64,000 nucleotides of DNA from Alphaproteobacteria bacterium (GTDB taxonomy: Bacteria > Pseudomonadota > Alphaproteobacteria > Bin95): contig JACKII010000003.1 in the NCBI GenBank assembly GCA_020638555.1, positions 468,369 to 532,368 of the forward strand. Direction: 5' to 3'. Of this stretch, positions 1 to 10,061 are shown piece after piece. The notes under the pieces were generated by a model. That model saw only the letters and a list, made by a program, of their open reading frames with translations. It made no database searches and had not been told where the DNA came from. Position 1 is the stretch's first letter. Every line of letters starts with the position of its first letter. Position numbers and translations under genes: made by a program.

Positions 1-74
1 TTTCTCAACGAATCCTGGACACGCCGCCCCGAATCGGGGTCGAATATCGTGAAATTGGCCTCAAACCGGTTGTG

Positions 75-1322
75 ATGCCATTGAATACTACTGCCGTACG
101 ATTCTTGCCCCTGTCCGGCTTGGTGCTGCTCCTTGCCCTGCTCTGGACCGGCAGCGCGGTTGCAATCCCCAAAGGCGACGCCCGCTTCGCGGTCGATGCG
201 CACACGGGCGAGGTGCTCGCTGCCCGCAACAGCCTCACCCGCTGGCATCCGGCGTCGCTGACCAAGATGATGACGCTCTACCTGCTGTTCGATGCGCTCG
301 AACGCGGCAAGACGCGGATGAACGCCACCATCACCCTGTCCCGGCACGCGGCCAGGCAGCCGCCATCGCGCCTGGGGTTGGGCCGGGGCGGCCACATCCT
401 CGTGCGCGACGCCATCCAGGCGCTGGCGGTCAAGTCGGCCAACGATATCGCCGTCGCGGTGGCGGAGCATGTCGGCGGGTCGGAAGCCAAATTCGTCCGG
501 CAGATGAACCGCACGGCCAAGCGCCTGGGCATGCGCCGCACCCATTATCAAAACGCCTCCGGACTGCACCACTCGCGCCAGGTCACGACCGCCCGCGACA
601 TGGCCATCATGGCCGTCGCGCTGATGCGGGATTTCCCTCAATATTACCATTATTTCAGCCAGAAGCGGTTTCGCTATGGCAAGCGCACCTACGCGAACAG
701 CAACCACATGCTGGGCGTGTATCCGGGCATGGACGGCGTGAAGACCGGCTATATCTACAAGGCGGGTTTTAACCTCGTGACCTCGGTCCGGCGGGGCGAG
801 CGCCGGGTCATCGCGGTCGTCATGGGCGCGAATTCCAGCGCGCTGCGCACGCGGATCATGACCGGTGTCCTGGACAGCGCCTGGGCGCGCCTGAAGCGGC
901 CGAAGCGCAGCCGCATCGCCTCGCCCCTCTCGGCGCGGTTGCAGCCCTTGCCGCCGCTGCCGCGGCCCCGTCCCGGCCACAAGGGGACCGCCGTGCTGGT
1001 GGCGGATGCGCCCGTTCCGCCGGCCGCGCCGGCTGCCGACGGCCGGACATTCGGCTCCGAAGAGACCGGCGACTACAGCGTCCAGATCGGCGCCTTCCTC
1101 AGCCAGAAGGACGCCGAACGCCAGTTGGTGACCGTGATGAGCCGCCTGCCCCACCGGCTGGGCGAGCCCGATCCGATCGTGGCCCACAAACGCGCCACGA
1201 AAGGGCGCCCGGTCTATCGGGCCCGCCTTTCGGGGTTCGACTCGCGGGCGGATGCGGCGCGCACCTGCAGCTGGCTCCAGAATCGCGACACCGACTGCCT
1301 CATCGTCGCGGCCTCGCGTTAG
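75..1322 (+). CDS. D-alanyl-D-alanine carboxypeptidase (PBP5/6 family) with C-terminal SPOR domain
   Basis: Penicillin-binding serine peptidase of the S11 family, which trims the terminal D-Ala from peptidoglycan stem peptides in the periplasm. A hydrophobic signal segment covers about residues 10-31. The three active-site motifs are visible: SLTK near residues 61-64, SAN (in VKSANDIA) near 120, and KTG (in VKTGYIYKAG) near 221. After a Pro/Arg-rich linker, about residues 337-415 look like a SPOR domain (begins YSVQIGAF), which in known proteins binds denuded septal glycan. The ATG at 75 is preferred to the GTG one codon earlier; no strong ribosome binding site is visible. Family and SPOR assignments rest on motif recognition. 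The division-site role is inferred. Confidence 0.93.
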   Translation: MPLNTTAVRFLPLSGLVLLLALLWTGSAVAIPKGDARFAVDAHTGEVLAARNSLTRWHPASLTKMMTLYLLFDALERGKTRMNATITLSRHAARQPPSRLGLGRGGHILVRDAIQALAVKSANDIAVAVAEHVGGSEAKFVRQMNRTAKRLGMRRTHYQNASGLHHSRQVTTARDMAIMAVALMRDFPQYYHYFSQKRFRYGKRTYANSNHMLGVYPGMDGVKTGYIYKAGFNLVTSVRRGERRVIAVVMGANSSALRTRIMTGVLDSAWARLKRPKRSRIASPLSARLQPLPPLPRPRPGHKGTAVLVADAPVPPAAPAADGRTFGSEETGDYSVQIGAFLSQKDAERQLVTVMSRLPHRLGEPDPIVAHKRATKGRPVYRARLSGFDSRADAARTCSWLQNRDTDCLIVAASR

Positions 1323-1405
1323 GCTCGCCGCGCGGCTTGCCGCTTGTCTGGCGGTGGTGCCCGGCTAGACTGCACCTCCCCATTTCCAGCCGGGAGAACC
1401 ACCCC

Positions 1406-2071
1406 ATGGGCGAAATCATCCAACTGACCGCCACCGACGGACACACGTTCGACGTCTACAAGGCCATGCCGGCCGGGACACCGAAGGGCGCCATTCTGGT
1501 GATCCAGGAAATTTTCGGCGTCAACGCGCACATGCGCGAGGTTGCCGATGGCTTTGCCGCCGACGGCTATGCGGTCCTCGCGCCGGCGCTGTTCGACCGG
1601 GCCCAGAAGGATTTCGATGTCGGCTACACGCCGGAGGACATCGCCGCCGGGCGTGACATGCGGGCCCAGGTGGACTGGGCCGACTCGGTGCTGGACATGG
1701 CCGCCACCGTCGAGGCGTTGAAGCCCTATGGCAAGGTCGGTTCGGTCGGCTATTGCTATGGCGGCTCCTGCTCCTGGCTGGTCGCCACCCGGATCGGCGT
1801 CGCGGCCAGCGTCTGCTATTACGGCGGCCAGATCGCCATGTTCAAGGACGAGAAGCCGAAAAACCCGGTCATGATGCATTTCGGCGAAAACGACCACGGC
1901 ATCCCCATGGCCGACGTGGATGCCATCCGCGCGGCCCATCCGGACGCCGAGGTGTTCGTCTATCCCGCCGGCCACGGCTTCAACTGCGATCACCGCGGCG
2001 ACTACGACGCGGCCTGTGCCAAACAGGCACGCGAACGCACCATGGCCTTTTTCGCCAAGCACGTCGGCTAG
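1406..2071 (+). CDS. dienelactone hydrolase family protein
   Basis: Alpha/beta hydrolase of the dienelactone hydrolase family (221 residues, usual length). The family opens dienelactone to maleylacetate in chloroaromatic breakdown, but many members have other ester or lactone substrates. Visible features are the acidic residue after the first strands (QEIFG, near residue 35), the cysteine nucleophile elbow GYCYGG (Cys117), an Asp in ENDHG (163) and a His in AGHGFN (190). No signal peptide is seen, so it is cytoplasmic. The start has a GGGAGAA ribosome binding site about 8 bases upstream. The TAG stop is the left boundary of a palindromic repeat element. The true substrate is unknown. Confidence 0.9.
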   Translation: MGEIIQLTATDGHTFDVYKAMPAGTPKGAILVIQEIFGVNAHMREVADGFAADGYAVLAPALFDRAQKDFDVGYTPEDIAAGRDMRAQVDWADSVLDMAATVEALKPYGKVGSVGYCYGGSCSWLVATRIGVAASVCYYGGQIAMFKDEKPKNPVMMHFGENDHGIPMADVDAIRAAHPDAEVFVYPAGHGFNCDHRGDYDAACAKQARERTMAFFAKHVG

Positions 2072-2165
2072 AGCACTTTCGGCACCGGTTGACCCACACT
2101 CCTGCCCCATCTTTCGCGAGGAGAGGGAAGATGGGGTGGTGGGCCAGCGGGAAAAGACTCCACCC
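2068..2165. mobile_element. short derivative of the CTAG/TAG-associated palindromic element
   Basis: It begins in the CTAG that contains the stop codon of the dienelactone hydrolase gene. The outer arms match the larger copies (left arm with CTTTCGGCACCGGTTGACCC, right arm with CCAGCGGGAAAAGA). The central hairpin with the CATGCCTGAGA motif is missing, so this looks like an internally deleted copy. The right boundary is uncertain. Confidence 0.6.
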
Positions 2166-2212
2166 CGGAGCGAGGGGCCGAGCGGCCGCGATCATCGGGA
2201 TCGGGGCCAGTG

Positions 2213-2336
2213 AGTGTTTCCCGGCCGCCGCGGAGCGGTGGGCCGGGACCGGCGTCGTTCATCGAACACCGCCGCCGCCCATGTCCGCACGCCGCGAGCA
2301 GCCCCGGATCGGCGCTCCGCACCGTCCGGGGAACAC
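2213..2336. repeat. REP-like palindromic intergenic repeat, family A
   Basis: GC-rich palindromic repeat whose right half contains CGGATCGGCGCTCCGCACCG followed by TCCGGGGAACAC. Related copies lie at 13425-13520, 16853-17125, 18912-19037 and 22150-22312. It lies between convergent genes and holds no credible reading frame. Confidence 0.7.
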
Positions 2337-2378
2337 GTTTGTTTGCCGGTGTTTGCCGGCTCCGCTGCGGAGGGACCT

Positions 2379-3671
2379 TCAGCGAATCCAGGCCGGGTCC
2401 GACGCGCTGTCCGGCAGGGGCAGTTCGAAGGTGTGCAGGGTGTCGAGGTCGACCAGCCAGAGCGACCCCTGCCCGCCGCCGCCGCCGTTATAGCGCGCCG
2501 CCCGCTCGAACAGCACCACCTTGCCGTTGGGCGCCCATTGCGGGCGTTCCTCGAAATAGCTGGTGGAGACGGTGCGTTCCTCCAGGGTCGCCAGATCGAC
2601 GACGCCGATGCTGAACGTGCCGCCGGCCTGCCGGGTGAACGCCAGCGACTTGCCGTCCGGCGACCAGGCCGGCGTGCCGAACCGGCCCCTCAGCCCCACC
2701 GGCTGGCGGATACCGCTTGCCAGTTCCTGCACCATGATCTGCAGATAGCCCGGGCCATCGGTGATATAGGCGATCTTGCTGCCGTCCGGGCTGACATTCA
2801 GCTCCGTCTCGATCGAGGGCGCCGCCGTCAGCCGTGTCTCCCGGCCCGAGCCGATGCGGGTCGAATAGATGTCCGTGTTGCCCTCCACCACCTTGCTGTA
2901 AAACAGCGTGCCGTCCGGCCCGATATCCGGGCTGAACCGAACCGCGCGGTCGTTGAAGACCGGGCCGCTGCGGTTGGTGCGGAAATCGGCGTAGAACAGG
3001 CGCGGGCGGTGCTCGCTGATGCGCACATAGACCAGCAGGCCGCCGCCCGGTGCGAGCCGCGGCGACGCCATTTCCTCGTTGCTGTTGGCGAGAACGCGCA
3101 GGTCGCTGCCGTCCAGATACGAGGCGACGATCTGGAACCGGCCGCCCGCCTTGCGGACATAGGCGACCTTGGTCGCAAAATACCCGTCGCGGCCCAGGAA
3201 GAATTGATACAGCACGTCGCTGACCGTGTGTCCGATCAACGGCGCGTCGTTCTCCGTCACCTGGAATTGCCGGCGCAGCACCACGCGCGAAACCGAGGGG
3301 TCGAACACGTCGACGCCGACGGTGCGGCCGCCGCCGCTGCGGGCCGCGGTCACGGTCACCTCATAGCCCGCGGCCGCCTGCGACTGTTGCCAGTTCGACC
3401 GGGTCGAGCGCGCGCCCGGCGGCAGGATGGCCACGGCGAACAGGCCCGTGGAATGCAGGTCCCGCTGCACGAAACGGGCAAGGGTGAGCATTTCCTGGCG
3501 CTGCACGCCGTCGCCCTCGGTCAGGGCCAGGTCGATCCGGGTCGTCCCCTGGCCGCGGCCTTCCACGTTGAAGGTGACCTGCGCCATGGCCGCGCCGGAC
3601 AGGCAGAGCCAGACGAGCACGGCGCCCAGCGCCGCACGCGCGAAACCGGTCAGGCTGGTCGGAGTTGGCAT
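2379..3671 (-). CDS. tolB: Tol-Pal system protein TolB
   Basis: Periplasmic TolB of 430 residues, the usual length. It begins with a signal peptide (hydrophobic to about residue 30, cleavage likely after SGAAMA), followed by the amino-terminal mixed domain and a C-terminal beta-propeller. Repeated blades carry the motifs SPDGSKIAY, SPDGKSLAF and APNGKVVLF. In known systems TolB links TolA to the lipoprotein Pal and the outer membrane during cell division. The start codon follows a clear GGAGG ribosome binding site. It is the last gene of tolQ-tolR-tolA-tolB, 12 bases after tolA. The usual next gene, pal, is not present downstream. Confidence 0.93.
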   Translation of the reverse strand: MPTPTSLTGFARAALGAVLVWLCLSGAAMAQVTFNVEGRGQGTTRIDLALTEGDGVQRQEMLTLARFVQRDLHSTGLFAVAILPPGARSTRSNWQQSQAAAGYEVTVTAARSGGGRTVGVDVFDPSVSRVVLRRQFQVTENDAPLIGHTVSDVLYQFFLGRDGYFATKVAYVRKAGGRFQIVASYLDGSDLRVLANSNEEMASPRLAPGGGLLVYVRISEHRPRLFYADFRTNRSGPVFNDRAVRFSPDIGPDGTLFYSKVVEGNTDIYSTRIGSGRETRLTAAPSIETELNVSPDGSKIAYITDGPGYLQIMVQELASGIRQPVGLRGRFGTPAWSPDGKSLAFTRQAGGTFSIGVVDLATLEERTVSTSYFEERPQWAPNGKVVLFERAARYNGGGGGQGSLWLVDLDTLHTFELPLPDSASDPAWIR

Positions 3672-3683
3672 GACGATATCCTC

Positions 3684-5292
3684 CTATCGCCGGCGGCCAA
3701 GGCCGGTGGTGGTGATATTAAGGGTGAAATCGCGCAGGCCGCGCCGCGATGCGACATGGCGCAAAAACTCGGGGCAGCGCGATAGGCCGTCGGCGATGCG
3801 GTTTGTCGTGGCCTGCGGCACGACACCTTCGCTCAGGCGCGGCCGCCCGACAATGCCGACGGCCTGGGCCAGCGAGTCGAAGCGCATGGGAAAGGCACCG
3901 GTGAAGTTGTCGGTCGGACGAAACGCACCCGCCCGCTCCAGGCAGCGCTGGGCGATGGCGGAGCCCTTGCCCTCGAACGACTCCAGCGAGCCCTGCGCGC
4001 CATCGGGCGAACCCCCGGCCACGCCATTGCCCGTCGCCCCCGCACGGCCCCGGTCCGAGCCCTTCTGGTTGTAGCTGCCCAGCTGGCCCAGTTGCGCGAA
4101 CGGGTTCGCCGCCGGCTTCTGCTCCTGTTTCGGTGCAGCACCGCTGCCGGCCGGCCGGTCGGATTTGGTCGGCTGCTTCGGTGTCGATGCAGATGGCTGG
4201 GCAGGCGGCTGGGCGGCCGGCTGGGCGGCCGGCGAGTCGGCCTCCGGCTTTGCTTCCGCCCGGGCTTGCGCGGGCGGCGGCGGTTGGCGGTGCCGCGGCA
4301 CGGGCGCCGGCGCTTCCGTTTCCAGCGTCTGCGCCTGGGTGGTGGCCGGCACGGCCGGGCTGGCCGGCGATGGCGTGTCGGCGGCGCGCGCCTCGGCTGG
4401 CGGCGGCGATGCGGTCGGACGGGCCTCCGCGGTGGCCGTTGTCGGCCGCTCCGCCGGAAGCGTCGGCTTCGGCGCCACCGCCGGGGGCGCCGCAACCGGA
4501 GGAGCGGCCGTCGGGCTGGTCGCGCTGGGAACCGCGGGCGTCGGTGCGGCCGGTGCCGGTTTTGCCGGGGCTTTGGCCGGCGGCTCCGACTTGCGTTCGG
4601 CGGTCTCGGCAACCGGCGGCGGCGTCTCGCTCGGTGCCGTCCGGGCAATATCGGCCTTGGCCTGGCTTCGCTGCCTCCGCCGGGGCGTTCGCAGCGGGCG
4701 TGGCTTCCGCCTCGCGCGCGGCCTTGGAGGGCGCGGCCTTGGCTGCGGCGGGCGCCGGCTTGGCCGGCTCCGGCGCTTCCGGCGCGGCGCTCACCCGGTC
4801 GGTCGTGTGGCGGGACTCCGCTTCCTGTGGCGGCGGGGCCTCGCGGGCAGCTTCCGGCGCCACCAATCGGAGAGCCGGCGCGGCCGGCGCCTTTTCGGGA
4901 GCGGCCGCCTGCTTCGCGGTCGCCTCCGGCGGGCGGCGGTCGCGCGAAGGTTCGATCGCCGCGGTCCTGGCCGCGTCCGGCGGTGGGGTTCGCGCGGGCG
5001 TGGGGGCGCTTGCGCGCGCCTGTTGCCGCTCCGTTGCCTGCGCCGTCTCCGGGGCCGCCGGCTTGGCCTCGGCGATAACTTTCGGCGCTTCGGTGTCCGA
5101 CGGACCTTCCGGCGAGGGCTGGGTCAACTGGCCGATGGCCAACGGCAGGTCCTGGAGGCGGATCATGGTCTGGGGCGTCGGCCGCGCCGTCAATTGCCAG
5201 TACACGAACGCGCCCACCAGCAGATGCAGCAGAATGGCCAGCAGCAGCGGCAGTTCATCGCGTTGATGGGGCTCGGCAATCAGACTGGACAT
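3684..5292 (-). CDS. tolA: TolA-like envelope protein, apparently frameshifted
   Basis: Position and architecture fit TolA: an N-terminal membrane segment (about residues 14-35, LLLAILLHLLVGAFVYW), a long Ala/Pro/Lys/Glu-rich periplasmic stalk, and a globular C-terminal domain with two Cys (CLERAG and SRCPEF). The N-terminal frame, from the ATG at 5292, is convincing to about 4665. After that it continues open but becomes Arg/Gly-rich and unnatural, ending at 3718. The correct-looking stalk and C-terminal domain continue in a different frame and end at 3684. Skipping one base near 4665, in AAGCCAGGCC, joins the two. This could be a sequencing error, a recent mutation or recoding. It starts 2 bases after the tolR stop codon. 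Confidence 0.8.
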
Positions 5293-5294
5293 GG

Positions 5295-5711
5295 TTACTG
5301 GACGATCGCGAACGTCACGCCTGCCACCTGGGAAGAATTCACCGCCTGTAACACCGAGAACAGGGTGGTGTAGTTCACGTTCTTGTGCGCGGTGATGTTG
5401 ATGACCACGCCCGCCGGTGCATCGGTCCGCAACTGCGCCAGGGCGGTGCCCAGTTCCGGGCGGTCGATGGCCTGGCCGGCCAGCACGATCGTGCCGTCCT
5501 CCGCCAGTTCCAGCGTGAAGATCTCGCTTTTCTCGAATTCCGCGCCCAGTGCGCCGGCGACCTGGTCCGTGTCGGTGCTCTTGGCGCCGGGCACATCCGA
5601 GGCAAAGACGATGGTCAGCGCCAGCAGCACCAGCAGCACATCCACGAAGGGCGTGATGTTGATGGTGGCGACAAGGTTCTGCGGGCGGCGGTGACGGGTG
5701 GGTCGGGCCAT
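5295..5711 (-). CDS. tolR: biopolymer transporter ExbD/TolR family protein
   Basis: ExbD/TolR family protein of 138 residues. It has a short cytoplasmic N terminus, one membrane helix starting at INITPFVDVLLVLL (about residues 17-40) with the conserved proton-path Asp near residue 24, and a periplasmic domain. With TolQ it forms the proton-driven motor that energises TolA. It lies 12 bases downstream of tolQ and 2 bases upstream of tolA, a clear operon. Gene order rather than sequence separates TolR from ExbD. Confidence 0.9.
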   Translation of the reverse strand: MARPTRHRRPQNLVATINITPFVDVLLVLLALTIVFASDVPGAKSTDTDQVAGALGAEFEKSEIFTLELAEDGTIVLAGQAIDRPELGTALAQLRTDAPAGVVINITAHKNVNYTTLFSVLQAVNSSQVAGVTFAIVQ

Positions 5712-5723
5712 GGGCGGCGGTCC

Positions 5724-6407
<684 letters not shown>

Positions 6408-6585
6408 TGCAAATCCTGTCTCAGCGGGTGTTGGTGCCGGCCCCGTTCGGCCGGTATGCGGATGCCGTCACACTGCCAGAAGCCCCTGACAGCCGGCGCA
6501 CCATGCATCGATTCGGCGGTTTGCGTATGGCGATTATGGGGCGCTCCGGCCATCGTTCGCGGGGGTTTGGGGCGGTCGGAAGGCG

Positions 6586-7380
6586 TCAATTCCGGTCCAG
6601 GAAGTCCCGCAACGCGGTATTGAATCCGGACACGTCTTCCATGTTGGACAGGTGACGGGCGACCGGCAAGATGACGAGACGCGCACCCGGAATTCCGTCG
6701 CGGATCGCCTCGGACATGGCGACGGGCGTGCCCGGATCGTCCTCGCCGCAGATGACCAGGGTCGGCGTCGCGATCTCGCCCAGCCGATGGGTCAGGTTCA
6801 GGCGGGCGATGGCCGCGCCGCAGCCGCAATACCCGTCGACGGGCGTGGCCGCGATCATCCGGCGCACGCCCTCGATCACATCCGGCGCCCGCTGCACGAA
6901 ACCAGGCGAGAACCAGCGGTCGATGGTGCCATCGACACCGGCCGCCAGACCGTTGGCACGGGCGGCCTTGATGCGGTCGCCCCACATGGCCTGCGCTTCC
7001 GGCGGATAGCCACTGGCGGTATCGCACAGCACCAGGCTTTGCAGCCGCTCGGGCGCCTGCAAGCCCAGAGTCTGGCCGATCATGCCGCCCATGGACAGGC
7101 CGCAGAAATGGCTGCGCTCGATACCGAGCGCATCCCAGAGCCCGATCACGTCGCCAGCCAACTGGTCCAGCGTGTATTCGCCGGCCGGCGCCGCGCTGGC
7201 GCCGTGGCCGCGGGTGTCGAACCGCAGCACGCGATAGGCATCGGTCAGGGCGGGAAGCTGCGGGTCCCACATGCGGTGATCGGCGCTCAGCGAATGGCTC
7301 ATCGTCAGCACCGGCGCGCCGGCGGGGCCATCGAAGCGATAGGCGATGCGCGTGCCGTTGACCTCGGCGTGTTCGACCAT
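6586..7380 (-). CDS. alpha/beta hydrolase, 3-oxoadipate enol-lactonase-like
   Basis: 264-residue alpha/beta hydrolase resembling PcaD, which hydrolyses 3-oxoadipate enol-lactone in the beta-ketoadipate pathway. Visible features are the oxyanion region SHSL, the nucleophile elbow GLSMGG (Ser96), the acid in CGEDDPGTP (about 214-215) and His243 in ARHLSN. No other pca genes flank it, so the exact lactone is uncertain. The start follows a GGAGACAG ribosome binding site. It is co-directional with the Tol genes, but the 178-base gap suggests separate transcription. Confidence 0.85.
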   Translation of the reverse strand: MVEHAEVNGTRIAYRFDGPAGAPVLTMSHSLSADHRMWDPQLPALTDAYRVLRFDTRGHGASAAPAGEYTLDQLAGDVIGLWDALGIERSHFCGLSMGGMIGQTLGLQAPERLQSLVLCDTASGYPPEAQAMWGDRIKAARANGLAAGVDGTIDRWFSPGFVQRAPDVIEGVRRMIAATPVDGYCGCGAAIARLNLTHRLGEIATPTLVICGEDDPGTPVAMSEAIRDGIPGARLVILPVARHLSNMEDVSGFNTALRDFLDRN

Positions 7381-7677
7381 GGAAACTGTCTCCTTTGCGA
7401 TCGGGCGATATTAGGGCCTGGGGCGAATTTGTCTCCGAATAGATCGGGTCCGGCCCGCTGCCGGAAGCGATTGGCTGATTGATGGGGATGGCGACCAGGG
7501 ATTTCCAGCCCTTACGGCCGGCTCCCGCACATTCGAGCTTCGGCACCGCGCGGTCGCGGCCGGTCCCGGCGCCATGAGCCGCGCCCAGGCGGCGCCGCGA
7601 TTCGGCGGCAGCGGCGCGCTGCGGCGACGGCGCCGCTCCCCGGCCAAGGCCGGGCATGCTCTGCTCCAACGCCCCCC

Positions 7678-7721
7678 AAAAAAGGGCAGTAGGCATGCCC
7701 CAAGGGAAATGCCTACCGCCC
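7678..7721 (-). terminator. rho-independent terminator downstream of the first LLM oxidoreductase gene
   Basis: On the minus strand a 13-base-pair stem (arms 7721-7709 and 7696-7684, one G-U pair) with a 12-base loop is followed at once by six T residues (7683-7678). It lies 85 bases beyond the stop codon of the LLM gene. The rest of 7381-7805 holds no gene or other signal that I can support. Confidence 0.8.
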
Positions 7722-7805
7722 GACCGGGGTGTGCGCACGGCGCTCGGCAGCGCCGTCAGGGGCGGACCCGGCGACCGCAGCCGCCGTCCGCCCGCACTTG
7801 GTCTG

Positions 7806-9017
7806 TCAGTCGCCCGCGGCCACCAGCTTGTCGATGGCGACGCCCTTGCCGACGCCCTGGCGCTCCTTGAACGGCGTGGTGTCGATTTCCTCCAGTTCGA
7901 TCTCGCCCGCCAGCACCCGGCGCTTCCATTCCTCGTGCTCCGGAATGTCGGCGTGGAATTCGGGCATGACCTCCTTGGCGAACAGTTCCAGGCTCTCGCA
8001 GATATGCTCGTGCGTGTTGCGGCCGGCCTGGTTCAACAGGATGATGCTGTCGACCTTGCTTTCGCGGAACCGGCGCAGCTTCTTGCGGATCGTCTCCGGC
8101 GAGCCGATCAGGCCGCCGCGCAGCGCCTTTTCGGCCGCGTCCGGGTTGGCCTTTTTCCAGGCCATGTACTCGTCCCAGAGGCTGACCGTGCCCGGATCGG
8201 CGCGCTTGCGGTTCTTGGAGCCGCTGTAATAGGCCAGCGAGAACTGGAAGAAGGTCACGCCTTCCGCCCGCCGCCGCGCTTCCTCGTCGGTCTCGGCGCA
8301 CATGAAATAGCTGACCATGGCGATGTTGCAGTTGCTCTGATAGTCGGCCAGCTTTTCCTGCCGTTTCACGAACGCGTTGTAATAGGCGTGCACCCAGGCA
8401 TGGGCCATATCGGCGGACAGGAACTGGAAGCCGAGCGCGCCGATGCCGCGCCGGCCGGCCATCTCGATCGTCTCCAACTGCGAGCAGGCGACCCAGAGCG
8501 GCGGGTGCGGCTTCTGCACCGGCTTCGGCAGCACGTTGCGCAGCGGGAATTTGAAATGCGGGCCGTCATACTCCCAGCCCTCCTGGGTGAACATCGGCAT
8601 GATGCAGCGCACAGCGTCTTCCCAGACCTCGCGCTTGTTCTCCAACTGCCGGTCGAACGGCGCCAGCTCGGTGATGCTGGCGCCTTCGCCCATGCCGAAT
8701 TCGACGCGGCCATTGCTGACCAGATCCAGGCAGGCCACCTTCTCGGCCACCCGCGCCGGGTGGTTGGAGGGCAACTGGATGATACCGTGGCCCAGGCGGA
8801 TATTCTGGGTGCGCTGGCTGGCGGCGGACAGAAACACCTCTGGCTGCGGCGAGTGGGAGTATTCCTCCAGGAAATGGTGTTCCACCTGCCACGCATAGTC
8901 GTAGCCGAGCTTATCGGCCAGTTCGACCTGGCTGAGCGCGTTCTGATACAGCTGTCGCTCGTCGTCCTGCCCCCAGGGCCGGGGCAATTGCAGTTCGTAG
9001 AAAATTCCGAATTTCAT
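7806..9017 (-). CDS. LLM class flavin-dependent oxidoreductase (luciferase-like)
   Basis: 403-residue bacterial-luciferase-like monooxygenase (F420/FMN TIM-barrel superfamily). It begins MKFGIFYELQLPRPW and carries conserved stretches such as EHHFLEEYSHS (about residues 46-56), NIRLGHGIIQLP and GRVEFGMGEG. Members use reduced flavin and oxygen on varied substrates, and the substrate here cannot be read from sequence. A close paralogue lies at 61634-62872, with long nearly identical blocks. It is probably a single-gene transcript ending in the terminator at 7678-7721. The next gene on the other strand is a TauE/SafE permease, which would suit a sulfonate role, but that is only a suggestion. 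Confidence 0.9.
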   Translation of the reverse strand: MKFGIFYELQLPRPWGQDDERQLYQNALSQVELADKLGYDYAWQVEHHFLEEYSHSPQPEVFLSAASQRTQNIRLGHGIIQLPSNHPARVAEKVACLDLVSNGRVEFGMGEGASITELAPFDRQLENKREVWEDAVRCIMPMFTQEGWEYDGPHFKFPLRNVLPKPVQKPHPPLWVACSQLETIEMAGRRGIGALGFQFLSADMAHAWVHAYYNAFVKRQEKLADYQSNCNIAMVSYFMCAETDEEARRRAEGVTFFQFSLAYYSGSKNRKRADPGTVSLWDEYMAWKKANPDAAEKALRGGLIGSPETIRKKLRRFRESKVDSIILLNQAGRNTHEHICESLELFAKEVMPEFHADIPEHEEWKRRVLAGEIELEEIDTTPFKERQGVGKGVAIDKLVAAGD

Positions 9018-9270
9018 GGCGGTTCTCCCGAAAGGGTCTGGCGGTCATCCGTCTACGACCAAGGTTGAACTCCCGAATGGCGGGCAGCAAGCCCAAAGTC
9101 GCCATACCATGCGGTGGCAGGGTCATCGCGTTACCCGGATTTTCCGCAAACGCCCCTTCCCTCTCGGCGCCATCCGGCCCACAAAGGGGGCCGAACGGAT
9201 GTTCCGCCGCCCCCGGCATCGGCCAGAGGCGGCGGTTCCGTGTCTGTTGCGTCTGTTGCGGAGCCGGATT

Positions 9271-10023
9271 GTGGTCGCAGGATTGGAAGGGGTGGAACTG
9301 GCCTATCTGGCCGCGGTGTTCGCGGGCGGCTCGTTCATCCGCGGCTTTACCGGCTTCGGCTCCTCCATGATCTATGTGGTCGGCCTGACCTTCGCGATTC
9401 CGGCGAGCGAGGCGGTGCCGCTGATCCTGATCCTGGAGGTGATCGCCACCGCCGGCCTGCTGCCGGCCGCCTGGCATCACGTGCAATGGCGGAGCGTGGC
9501 GCTGCTGCTGGTCGCGGGCACGGTGGCGACGCCGCTGGGGCTCGGCCTGCTGGCCTTCCTGCCGCCGGCGCCGATGCAGGCCGTCATCGCCTGCGTGGTG
9601 CTGGGCGCCTGCCTGATGCTGCGCTCGGGCTTTCGCCTGCATCGGCAACCGGGACGGGTCGGAACCCTGGGCGTCGGCGCGCTCTCCGGCATTCTGACCG
9701 GCGCCACGTCCGCGGGCGGTCCGCCCATCGTGCTGTATTATTTTTCCGGTCCGCTGCCCGTGGCGGTCGCCCGGGCCTCGGTCATCGCCTATCTGGGCGC
9801 GGCCGATGTCATCGCCGGCAGCATGGCCGCGGCCCAGGGGCTGGTCGAGGGCGAAACCCTGGTGCGGGTCGCACTGGCGGCACCGGTGATGCTGCTCGGC
9901 GCCTGGGTGGGAACGCGCATGTTCCGGCGCACGGACCCGTCCCGCTTTCGCCAGTTGGTCATCGTGCTGCTGCTGGTGCTCTCGGTCGCCAGCCTGGGCA
10001 AGGCACTGCTGGCGATGCTCTGA
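9271..10023 (+). CDS. sulfite exporter TauE/SafE family protein
   Basis: Integral membrane protein with about eight hydrophobic segments and the TauE/SafE pattern of two similar halves. FIRGFTGFGSSMI near the start and TGATSAGGPPIVLYYF in the second half are the characteristic re-entrant motifs. Relatives export sulfite or organosulfur ions. The start is uncertain: GTG at 9271 has GGAG 8 bases upstream and sits just before the first helix, whereas an ATG at 9199 would add a basic 24-residue extension. It is divergent from the LLM gene. Substrate is not determined. Confidence 0.85.
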   Translation: MVAGLEGVELAYLAAVFAGGSFIRGFTGFGSSMIYVVGLTFAIPASEAVPLILILEVIATAGLLPAAWHHVQWRSVALLLVAGTVATPLGLGLLAFLPPAPMQAVIACVVLGACLMLRSGFRLHRQPGRVGTLGVGALSGILTGATSAGGPPIVLYYFSGPLPVAVARASVIAYLGAADVIAGSMAAAQGLVEGETLVRVALAAPVMLLGAWVGTRMFRRTDPSRFRQLVIVLLLVLSVASLGKALLAML

Positions 10024-10061
10024 GAGCGCGGCCCAGCCGGTGCCTCAACAGGGCCGCCGCC

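Noticed and set aside
3718..5292. A continuous 524-residue frame for the tolA gene
   Set aside because: After about 4665 this frame turns Arg/Gly/Cys-rich and loses the TolA-like stalk. The natural C-terminal domain is in another frame ending at 3684.
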